The notes beneath the pieces were generated by a model. It saw only the letters and a program-made list of their open reading frames with translations, was not told the origin of the DNA and searched no databases. DNA of 64,000 nucleotides from Crateriforma spongiae. Lineage in GTDB: Bacteria; Planctomycetota; Planctomycetia; Pirellulales; Pirellulaceae. The position numbers and the translations under genes are program-made. The stretch spans positions 868,001 to 932,000 of the forward strand of contig NZ_JAAXMS010000001.1 of NCBI RefSeq assembly GCF_012290005.1, given 5' to 3'. Below are positions 55,675 to 64,000 of the stretch, piece after piece (the stretch's first letter is position 1; each line of letters opens with the position of its first letter).

Positions 55675-56618
55675 TGGTTGTGGGAACTGAAACACTTGTC
55701 GCTATGAAAGATGCAGTGATGAAGCCGATCCTATTGAAGCTGTTGTTGATGTTGGGTTGCGTCGGGCTTGGTCCGATCGCTTGGTCAGACCCGCCATCCG
55801 AAGAGTCCGCGATCCGTCAGATGGTCAAGGCGTATGTGGATGCCTACAACCGACATGATGCGGACGCGGTCGCCCAAATGTGGTCGCCCGAAGCGGTTTA
55901 TACCAACCCGCACAGCGGCGAACAGTTCGTTGGACGGGACGCAATCCGCGGTGAATTTGCCGCGACGTTTCGTGGTAGTAACGACCTCAAGTTGTCCCTC
56001 GTCACCGAGTCGATCGAATTCGTCTCGCCCAACGTGGCGATTGAAAAGGGGGCGGCCACATTATCGCAAAAAGGATCCGTCTCCGAATCGACGCGATATT
56101 CGGCTGTCTATGTCAAACGCGACGAGCAGTGGTTGCTGGACCGTGTCACCGAGATTGTGACCGAGCGGCCGAAGCCCAGTTATGAAGGTTTGAAGGAACT
56201 GGAATGGCTGATCGGCTCATGGATCGATACTGACGACGATGCCACGGTTGTGACCACGTGCAATTGGACCAAGAACCGAAGTTTTTTGACTCGGATGTTC
56301 TCGATCAGTGTCGGCGACAACGTGGACTTTGCCGGAATGCAGATCATCGGATGGGATGCTGCTGAAAAGACCATCCGATCATGGGTGTTCGATTCGGATG
56401 GTGGTTTTGGGCAAGGCACGTGGCATCGTCAAGGCGAAGCTTGGCATATCCGTTTGGTCGGCACGTTGCCCGACGGCACCCGTTCATTTTCGACGAACAT
56501 TATGCGGCGCGTCGATGACGACACGTTCACTTGGCAAGCGGTGGATCGCATGGTCGCGGGCGAACTGTTGCCCAACGTCGATGAGATCGTCGTTAAGCGT
56601 CGAGATGAAAGCCAATGA
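55674..56618 (+). CDS. Exported SnoaL/DUF4440-like protein
   Basis: 314 residues if started at the coupled ATG 55674; ATGs at 55704 and 55719 give a cleaner signal peptide (MKPILLKLLLMLGCVGLGPIAWS). The N-terminal domain (AIRQMVKAYVDAYNRHDADAVAQMWSPEAVYTNPHSGEQFVGRDAIRGEFAATF) is SnoaL/DUF4440-like; a second domain of about 150 residues (LKELEWLIGSWIDTDDDATVVTTCNW, MFSISVGDNVDFAGMQIIGWD) is beta-rich. A periplasmic binding or scavenging protein. It overlaps the following frame by four bases. Confidence 0.78.
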   Translation: MVVGTETLVAMKDAVMKPILLKLLLMLGCVGLGPIAWSDPPSEESAIRQMVKAYVDAYNRHDADAVAQMWSPEAVYTNPHSGEQFVGRDAIRGEFAATFRGSNDLKLSLVTESIEFVSPNVAIEKGAATLSQKGSVSESTRYSAVYVKRDEQWLLDRVTEIVTERPKPSYEGLKELEWLIGSWIDTDDDATVVTTCNWTKNRSFLTRMFSISVGDNVDFAGMQIIGWDAAEKTIRSWVFDSDGGFGQGTWHRQGEAWHIRLVGTLPDGTRSFSTNIMRRVDDDTFTWQAVDRMVAGELLPNVDEIVVKRRDESQ

Positions 56619-56746
56619 AATTTTTCAACGGTCGAACGTTTGGCATGTCGGTTGGCGCTCAGACGACGCTCCTGAAAGTCTCCGGCTCGCTGAATGAATC
56701 CAAGCCGAACCGTTGGATCACCAAGCCGATGTGTGGGGAGAAAATA

Positions 56747-58258
56747 ATGAAATGCAAAATCGTATGGCTGGGCATTTTGTGTGTCAGTCTCTTAACGCCC
56801 ACCGAAACCCTGGCTCGAGGCGGTCGTGGTGGCGGCATGCGCGGCGGTGCAATGCGAAGCGGTGGGTTCAGTGGTGGCGGATTTAGCGGGGCCCGGCCGT
56901 CGATCGGACACGCGCCATCGGTCAGCCGCCCAGCTTCAAGGCCATCGGTCCCCAGTATGTCGCGACCCGGAATTTCGTCGCCCGGGTTTTCATCACCCGG
57001 CATCAGCCGTCAGCCCAGCGTTGGCACGCGGCCCAGTGCCGGCGGAGGCTTGTCATCCGGTGCATCGATTGGAAACCGTCCCAGCGCGGGGACTCGTCCG
57101 GCCGCGGGAACACGTCCCAGCTTGCCGTCACGTCCCGGTTCACCGTCACGACCAGGAACCGGGGGCGGGACGGGAATCTCCAATCGACCGAGCAATGCCG
57201 GCGGCCCTGGTGTTGCGACTCGTCCCAGTGTGGGCGACCTACAAGACTTTTTGGATATCGGTCCGGCGACTGGGGGCGGACGTCCCGATTCGCGGCCTGG
57301 AAACCAAGTCGGTGATCGAGCCGGAAACTTGGCCGCTGGGATAGCCGGAGGTGTTGCCGGCGGGGCGGCGGCGGAGTTTTTGCGTGACCGCCCCTCGACC
57401 GCTGATCGGCCTGCTTCAGGAGATCGGCCTGCTTCAGGAGATCGGCCTGGTGCAGGAGATCGACCTGGTGCAGGAGATCGACCTGGTGCAGGAGATCGAC
57501 CTGGTGCAGGAGATCGACCTGGTGCAGGAGACCGACCTGGTGCAGGAGACCGACCCGGGCATGGCAACCGACCCGATCGAATCGCCGACCGAGAGGAACG
57601 GCAGCAGAACCGCATGGACCGACGCGATGAGATTCGCGACCAGATCGATGATACGCCGATCCGAGACTTCTGGTCGGACCATCCGCTGTGGGGAACGTGG
57701 GCCATCACGCGTCCGTTCCGCTGGGCGGCTTGGGGCGGCGTGTCGACTTGGGTCGACTACGGGTGGACCGAACCGCTGTATTACAACTACGGCGAAAATC
57801 TCTACTACGACGACGGTTCGGTCTATTACGAGGGCGAACCGATCGCGACCGAAGCCGAATACGCGGCGCAGGCCGAAGCCATCGCCGCATCGGCTGATCA
57901 AGTGCCGGTCGATGACCAGGAGTGGATGCCGCTGGGTGTCTTTGCTTTGGCACCTGACGGCCAAGAATCGGGGCCGGAGCCCACGCTGTTTTTACAGTTG
58001 GTCATCAGCAAGCAAGGCGTGATATCCGGGACGCTGAATAACATTGCCACTGGCGTGACCCAAACGATCGAAGGGATGACCGACAAGGAGTCCCAGCGAT
58101 GTGCTTGGAACGTTGCCGACAAGGCCCGTCCGATCATGGAAACGGGCATCTACAACTTGACGCAAGACACCGCACCGGTGCTGGTTCATTTCGCCGACGA
58201 AACGACTCAGCAGTGGTTAATGGTACGACTGGACGATCCGTCTGCGGGGGAACAATGA
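56747..58258 (+). CDS. Exported low-complexity Gly/Arg/Pro protein with GDRPGA repeats
   Basis: 503 residues from the ATG at 56747 (GGGGAG six bases before). Signal peptide MKCKIVWLGILCVSLLTPTETLA. Then an RGG-rich segment (GGRGGGMRGGAMRSGGF), a long Ser/Arg/Pro-rich region and at least eight GDRPAS/GDRPGA hexapeptides encoded by an 18-bp tandem repeat. The C-terminal 190 residues are ordered: PIRDFWSDHPLWGTWAITRPFRWAAWGGVSTWVDYGW, YYNYGENLYYDDGSVYYEGEP and a beta-rich end. This plan recurs in planctomycete exported proteins of unknown function. It is coupled by ATGA to the lipoprotein adaptor gene. Confidence 0.8.
   Translation: MKCKIVWLGILCVSLLTPTETLARGGRGGGMRGGAMRSGGFSGGGFSGARPSIGHAPSVSRPASRPSVPSMSRPGISSPGFSSPGISRQPSVGTRPSAGGGLSSGASIGNRPSAGTRPAAGTRPSLPSRPGSPSRPGTGGGTGISNRPSNAGGPGVATRPSVGDLQDFLDIGPATGGGRPDSRPGNQVGDRAGNLAAGIAGGVAGGAAAEFLRDRPSTADRPASGDRPASGDRPGAGDRPGAGDRPGAGDRPGAGDRPGAGDRPGAGDRPGHGNRPDRIADREERQQNRMDRRDEIRDQIDDTPIRDFWSDHPLWGTWAITRPFRWAAWGGVSTWVDYGWTEPLYYNYGENLYYDDGSVYYEGEPIATEAEYAAQAEAIAASADQVPVDDQEWMPLGVFALAPDGQESGPEPTLFLQLVISKQGVISGTLNNIATGVTQTIEGMTDKESQRCAWNVADKARPIMETGIYNLTQDTAPVLVHFADETTQQWLMVRLDDPSAGEQ
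57405..57560 (+). repeat. 18-bp tandem repeat within the low-complexity gene
   Basis: Units of GATCGACCTGGTGCAGGA with small changes, about nine in a row, all in frame. Nearly identical central units mean recent expansion by slippage; copy number may vary between strains. Confidence 0.85.
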
Positions 58259-59538
58259 ATTTTCAAGGTTTACGTTGCACGATGTTACATCGATTGATAG
58301 GCATTTCCGGAACGGTCGGTCTACTTTTGTTGATCGGTGGTTGCGGTGAAGTCGACGCCCTGCCCGAACCCGTCCGTCCGGTCCGTGCCGCCAAGGTGGG
58401 ATCCAAGCACGCAATGCCCGGTCGTCAGTTTCCCGGGCGTGCCGAGGCGAAGCAGGACGTGGAAATGTCGTTTCAGGTTTCCGGACTGTTAATGGACTTA
58501 CCCGTTGATGTGGGGACCGAGGTCAAGCAGGGTGACAACATCGGTGCGTTGGAGCCGCAGGATTTCCAAGCCGCTCTGGCGATGGCCGAAGGCAACTTGG
58601 CACGAGAGCGTTCCAACTTATTGGCGATGGAACGCGGGGCGCGACCGGAAGAAATACAAAAGCTGCGAGCCGCATTGGCTGAAGCCGAAGCCCTTCACCG
58701 TGAATCAATTTCTGCTCACCAGCGGAACGTCCGGTTGATCAAGGAACAGGCCGCTAGCCAGGAGGATTTCGATCGCAGCTTGGCACGTCAGGAACGCAAT
58801 GCGGCACAAGTCGCCAGCGTCAAAGAGGAATTGAATATTGGTTTAAAGGGGGCTCGTCCCGAGGACCTGGACGCCAAACGTGCGGAGATTCGTGCGTTGG
58901 AAGCCGCCGTTGCCAGTGCCAAAAACCAGCTGAACTACGCAACGTTGAAGGCCCCTTTCAGCGGACGTGTGGCGGCACGTTACGTCGACAATTTTCAAAC
59001 CGTTCAAGCGAAGCAGCCGGTCGTTCGTTTAGTCGATCTATCCAAAATCGAGATCACGGTGCAGGTTCCCGAGAGCCTGATCACCCTTGTCCCACAGTTG
59101 CGAAAAGTGGTTTGTCGTTTCGACGCCTTCGCCGGCAAAGAGTTTGAGTGCGAGGTCACGAAGATTGGCAGCGAAGCGTCACAAGTCACGCGCACCTATC
59201 CGGTAACCGTCCAGCTGGATCAACCGGACGATCTTTCGATTCTGCCGGGTATGGCGGCCACCGTTCAAGGTTTGATCGATGTCGACCAAGTCGATGATGG
59301 ATGGATCGTGCCGGCCAGCGCGGTGTTTGCCTCCGAAGGCAATGATCGGAGTTCCGTTTGGATCGTGGACGAGTCGTCGCAGACCGTTTCGCGTCAGGAG
59401 GTCGAGATCTTGCGATTGATGGCCGACGGATTGACGGTCGTGGCCGATGGGATCAACGAAGGCAGTTGGGTGGTCACCGCAGGTGTGCATTCGTTGCGTG
59501 AAGGCCAGCAAGTGAAGTTACTGCAGGCGGGAAGCTGA
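58255..59538 (+). CDS. RND efflux adaptor, lipoprotein
   Basis: 427 residues from the ATG at 58255 (ATGA overlap with the previous stop). A lipoprotein signal ends at LLLIGGCGE (lipobox Cys). Then VEMSFQVSGLLMDLPVDVGTEVKQGDNIGALEPQDF and the mirror half-lipoyl APFSGRVAARYVDNFQTVQAKQPVVRLVDL flank a coiled coil (GNLARERSNLLAMERGARPEEIQ to EIRALEAAVASAKNQL). The beta-barrel and membrane-proximal domains follow. It pairs with the RND pump eight bases downstream. AcrA/MexA class. Confidence 0.92.
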   Translation: MNFQGLRCTMLHRLIGISGTVGLLLLIGGCGEVDALPEPVRPVRAAKVGSKHAMPGRQFPGRAEAKQDVEMSFQVSGLLMDLPVDVGTEVKQGDNIGALEPQDFQAALAMAEGNLARERSNLLAMERGARPEEIQKLRAALAEAEALHRESISAHQRNVRLIKEQAASQEDFDRSLARQERNAAQVASVKEELNIGLKGARPEDLDAKRAEIRALEAAVASAKNQLNYATLKAPFSGRVAARYVDNFQTVQAKQPVVRLVDLSKIEITVQVPESLITLVPQLRKVVCRFDAFAGKEFECEVTKIGSEASQVTRTYPVTVQLDQPDDLSILPGMAATVQGLIDVDQVDDGWIVPASAVFASEGNDRSSVWIVDESSQTVSRQEVEILRLMADGLTVVADGINEGSWVVTAGVHSLREGQQVKLLQAGS

Positions 59539-59545
59539 GGACGTC

Positions 59546-62500
59546 ATGAATCTTGCAGCTATCGCAATTGAAAAACGAGCGATCGCCTACTTTGGGGTCG
59601 CGCTGGTGGTCATCGGCGGCGTTTTTTGCTTCTTCCAGCTAGGGCAGTTGGAAGACCCCGAATTTTCGGTGAAGACCGCTGTCATCACGACGACCTATCC
59701 GGGCGCAAGCGCCGAGCAAGTCGAACTGGAGATCACCGACCGCATCGAAACCAAGCTCCAGGAGATGACGGAGCTGAAGAACGTCTATTCGAACTCTCGA
59801 CCCGGACTGTCGATCATCAAGGTCGACATCAAAAGCCATTATTGGTCGGAACGTCTGCCGCAAGTCTGGGACATCTTGCGTAAGAAAGTGGCTGACGTGG
59901 AACCGACGTTGCCGCCGGGGGCCGGAAAGCCCAAAGTCGGAGACGACTTTGGTTATGTGTTCGGGTTCTTGTTGGCCGTCAGCAGCGACGGATTTAGCTA
60001 TGCCGAACTGGAACGCTACGTCAAAGACATGCGGAAGGAACTGAGTGTTGTTTCCGGCGTCGCACGCGTGGATTTTTGGGGCGTCCAGGACAAACGCATC
60101 TATGTGGACGTTTCGACAACCCAATTGGCGGCGCTGAACATCACGCCCGAACAGCTGATCCGAACGCTGCAATCGGAAAACATGGTGGTCGACGCCGGCA
60201 GTGTGAACCACGACAGCAAGCGTTTTCGGGTCACACCAACTGGCGAATTTGCGTCTCCCGAAGACATCGCCGATTTGGCCGTGTCCGGGACTGTGGTCGG
60301 ACGAGATGAAATCCTTCGCATTCGCGATTTTGCATCGGTGTCGGTGGGATATGTCGATCCGCCGATGCAATTGATGCGTCACAACGGACGTCCCGCCATC
60401 GCACTTGCCATTGCGCCTGGTGCCGGCGAGAACGTCGTCCACGTGGGCAATGCGATTGATCACCGCATCAACGAATTGCTGGCGGATTTGCCGGTCGGTA
60501 TCGATGTTCAGCGGGTGTCGTGGCAGTCGGACCAAGTCAGCGAATCGATTCGCGCCTTCATGATCAGCTTGCTGGAAGCGGTGGCGATCGTGCTGATTTT
60601 GTTGGCCGTCACGATGGGCGTTCGGCCGGGCATCATCATTGGGATCAGCGGACTGGTGTTTCCGATTCTTGGTACGTTCATCGTGATGTCAATCATGGGA
60701 ATCGATCTGCACCGTATCTCACTCGGTGCATTGATCATCGCCATGGGCATGATGGTCGACAACGCGATCGTGGTGACCGATGGAATCATGGTCCGCATCG
60801 CCCAGGGACGCGACCGGGTGGAAGCGGCGATCGAGGCGGCAAACGGTCCGGCGCTGCCGCTGTTGGGCGCGACCGTTGTGGCCTGCATGGCGTTTTACCC
60901 GATCTTTGCGTCCAGTTACGACACCGGCGAATACGCGGGAAGCCTGTTCACGGTGGTGGCCATTTCCCTGGTGCTTAGTTGGCTGTTCTGTCAAACCGTT
61001 GCGCCGCTGTTGTGCATCGCAATGTTGCCGGGCCCCAAAGCGGGACAACCCGGCGGGGATCCGTACCAGGGCAAGTTGTATCGATGGTTTCGCGGCGTGC
61101 TTTCGTGGACCATCCGTTATCGGATTCTGTTTCTCAGTGGGATGGTTGGGTTATTACTGGCATCGGTCGTGGGCTTCCGCTGGGTGCCGCAGTTGTATTT
61201 CCCCGATTCCAGCCGCTTGCAGGTGATGATCGATTACTGGACGCCCCAGGGGACACGAATCGAAGAAACCAGCGCCGGACTGGAGCGGATCGAAGAGTAC
61301 CTACAACAGCATGACGCCACCGCATCGGTCAGCACGTTCGTTGGGAAGGGACCGCCGCGGTTCTACTTGCCGGTAAGCGCCGAAGACCCCTACACGTCGT
61401 ATGGCCAAATCATCATCAACACCAAATCGCTTGACGGAGTGAATCAACTGGTCAGCGATACGGACGCTTGGGTCAAAGCAAACGTCCCCGAAGCGATGGT
61501 GCGAGTGCGGAAGTATGCCGTGGGGGCTTTCGATGATTGGAAGATCGAGGCCCGGTTCAGCGGACCGGCTAATGCGGATACGGCAACGTTGCGTCGACTG
61601 GCCGAAGCCGGAGCGAACGTTTTGCGCGAGACGCCGTTAGCTAAAGAAATTCGCGTCAATTGGCGACAGCGTGTTTTGGCATTGCAGCCACAATTGAATC
61701 AGGAACGAGCGCGATGGGCCGGCGTCTCACGCGAAGAACTGGCACGTGTGTTGAAGCGATCGTCCGATGGTGTGGTGATCGGGCAATATCGTGAAGACGA
61801 TAACCTGATTCCTATCCTGGCGCGAAACATCCAATCCGAACGTGAATCGTCCGCGAATTCTTTGGATGAACTGCACGTGACGCCACGGTTGTCCACCAAG
61901 GCTGTTCCCGTTTCGCAGATCATTGACGGAGTCGGCATGCCGTGGGAAGACCCGATAATCTGGCGTTGGGATCGACGTCGTGCCATCACGGTTCAGTGTT
62001 CGCCCAACGGCGTGACGGCACCGACGCTGCGAAATGCGGTGTTGGAAAAATTTAATGCGATCGATCTACCGCCCGGATATCGACTGGATTGGGATGGCGA
62101 ATACTGGAGCGCCAAACAGTCACAAGAAGCGTTGGTGCCCGGCATTGTCCCAGCGGTGGTCGTGATGCTGTTCATTTTGGTGGCTTTGTTCAACAGTTTT
62201 CGGCCGATGTTGATCTGCATCGGTGTGATTCCCTTTGTGATGATCGGGATCACCGGCGGCCTATTAATGACCCAAACGCCGTTCGGGTTTATCGCTTTGC
62301 TGGGGGCGATGAGTTTGTCGGGAATGATGATCAAGAATGGGGTTGTTTTGCTGGATGAAGTGAACGCCAACCTCGGCCGCGGCTTGAAGCCCTATAATGC
62401 GGTGGTCGAAGCAGCGGTTTCGCGTCTAAGCCCCGTGGTGAATGCCGCGGGGACGACCGTGCTGGGTGTATTGCCAATGCTTCAAGACGTGTTTTGGGTT

Positions 62501-62614
62501 GCACTGGCGGTGACGATTTTCTTCGGGTTGATCGTCGGAACTTTGCTGACAATGGTCATGGTGCCAACCCTGTATGCGCTTTTCTACCGCATTCCTGCCG
62601 AGTCACAGCGTTAA
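59546..62614 (+). CDS. RND-family efflux transporter
   Basis: 1022 residues. The typical 12-helix plan is present: an N-terminal helix (AIAYFGVALVVIGGVFCFF), a first porter domain (TTYPGASAEQVELEITDRIETKLQEMTELKNVYSNSRPGLSIIKV), helices 2-6 with GALIIAMGMMVDNAIVVTDGI, where the helix-4 DNAIVV Asp belongs to the proton relay, a second porter domain, and helices 8-12 ending FWVALAVTIFFGLIVGTLLTMVMVPTLYALFYR. Family HAE/AcrB-like, substrate unknown. Of the operon genes this is the last efflux gene; the ATPase gene follows after ten bases. Confidence 0.93.
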   Translation: MNLAAIAIEKRAIAYFGVALVVIGGVFCFFQLGQLEDPEFSVKTAVITTTYPGASAEQVELEITDRIETKLQEMTELKNVYSNSRPGLSIIKVDIKSHYWSERLPQVWDILRKKVADVEPTLPPGAGKPKVGDDFGYVFGFLLAVSSDGFSYAELERYVKDMRKELSVVSGVARVDFWGVQDKRIYVDVSTTQLAALNITPEQLIRTLQSENMVVDAGSVNHDSKRFRVTPTGEFASPEDIADLAVSGTVVGRDEILRIRDFASVSVGYVDPPMQLMRHNGRPAIALAIAPGAGENVVHVGNAIDHRINELLADLPVGIDVQRVSWQSDQVSESIRAFMISLLEAVAIVLILLAVTMGVRPGIIIGISGLVFPILGTFIVMSIMGIDLHRISLGALIIAMGMMVDNAIVVTDGIMVRIAQGRDRVEAAIEAANGPALPLLGATVVACMAFYPIFASSYDTGEYAGSLFTVVAISLVLSWLFCQTVAPLLCIAMLPGPKAGQPGGDPYQGKLYRWFRGVLSWTIRYRILFLSGMVGLLLASVVGFRWVPQLYFPDSSRLQVMIDYWTPQGTRIEETSAGLERIEEYLQQHDATASVSTFVGKGPPRFYLPVSAEDPYTSYGQIIINTKSLDGVNQLVSDTDAWVKANVPEAMVRVRKYAVGAFDDWKIEARFSGPANADTATLRRLAEAGANVLRETPLAKEIRVNWRQRVLALQPQLNQERARWAGVSREELARVLKRSSDGVVIGQYREDDNLIPILARNIQSERESSANSLDELHVTPRLSTKAVPVSQIIDGVGMPWEDPIIWRWDRRRAITVQCSPNGVTAPTLRNAVLEKFNAIDLPPGYRLDWDGEYWSAKQSQEALVPGIVPAVVVMLFILVALFNSFRPMLICIGVIPFVMIGITGGLLMTQTPFGFIALLGAMSLSGMMIKNGVVLLDEVNANLGRGLKPYNAVVEAAVSRLSPVVNAAGTTVLGVLPMLQDVFWVALAVTIFFGLIVGTLLTMVMVPTLYALFYRIPAESQR

Positions 62615-62624
62615 GGGACGGCCG

Positions 62625-63977
<1,353 letters not shown>

Positions 63978-63983
63978 CATGTC

Positions 63984-64000
63984 ATGGCGAAATTACGGCT
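63984..64000 (+). CDS. Probable start of V-type ATPase subunit D, cut by window end
   Basis: Six bases after atpB, ATGGCGAAATTACGGCT gives MAKLR, the usual beginning of subunit D, which normally follows B. Only five codons are visible, so this is position plus five residues. Confidence 0.5.

Noticed and set aside
56615-56746. Upstream start for the GDRPGA protein
   Set aside because: Although it overlaps the previous stop (ATGA), it places the signal peptide 44 residues in; 56747 has a strong ribosome site. The short frame may still act as a coupling leader.
57405-57560. CRISPR-like array
   Set aside because: Contiguous 18-bp coding repeat with no spacers.

Overview
The window comes from a planctomycete, most likely a Rhodopirellula-like member of the Pirellulaceae. 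The evidence is a set of families characteristic of that group: Ser/Thr kinases fused to WD40 repeats or membrane segments, the LE(R/N)RxLLA-type N-terminus on a large exported protein, DUF1552 and DUF1592-type proteins, DUF1580, DUF3179, formylglycine-enzyme-like proteins, and an S10/spc ribosomal cluster without L30. Base composition is moderately GC-rich and fairly even, except for a visibly AT-richer gene at 34105-35124. All functional calls are from reading the sequence; no database search was run.

Layout. 1-8910 (+): end of a WD40 kinase, a large repeat-built exported protein, and a membrane-anchored kinase that ends in a perfect hairpin facing the next operon. 8997-19566 (-): ribosomal S10/spc cluster from rpsJ to rplO; L30 and SecY are absent. 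19767-26873: a DUF2752 membrane protein; a reverse-strand group made of an FMN-binding/TPR protein, a GH62-like arabinofuranosidase and a NosR/NapH/NapG-like polyferredoxin; then a DUF3179 protein. 26966-27039: tRNA-Val(CAC). 27041-37003: an integrated element of about 10 kb bounded by a 43-bp direct repeat of the tRNA 3' end. It carries an integrase, an excisionase-like gene, a replication initiator with iterons inside the gene, a DnaB-like helicase, a prohead-protease/major-capsid fusion, a RES-domain cargo gene and small regulators, but no recognisable terminase, portal or tail gene. It looks like a phage satellite or a reduced prophage. 37098-38365: debris of earlier mobile DNA (a toxin with an internal stop next to an intact antitoxin, and a decayed second integrase).

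38481-45584: a serine hydrolase, a translationally coupled DUF1592/DUF1552/formylglycine-enzyme-like operon and a methyltransferase. 45632-62614: a locus built around a sigma-54 enhancer-binding regulator (52982-54958). I find five candidate -24/-12 promoters here, in front of a His-rich coiled-coil protein, a truncated antiporter gene, a small membrane protein, a HlyD/RbbA-like/YhhJ-like ABC exporter operon, and a long operon ending in an RND efflux pump. The coherent reading is a local sigma-54 envelope-stress or efflux regulon. 62625-64000: V-type ATPase subunit B and the first codons of what looks like subunit D, immediately behind the RND gene.

The most unusual parts are the element in tRNA-Val, with lambda-like origin architecture and paired operators flanking its attachment site, and the sigma-54 efflux locus.
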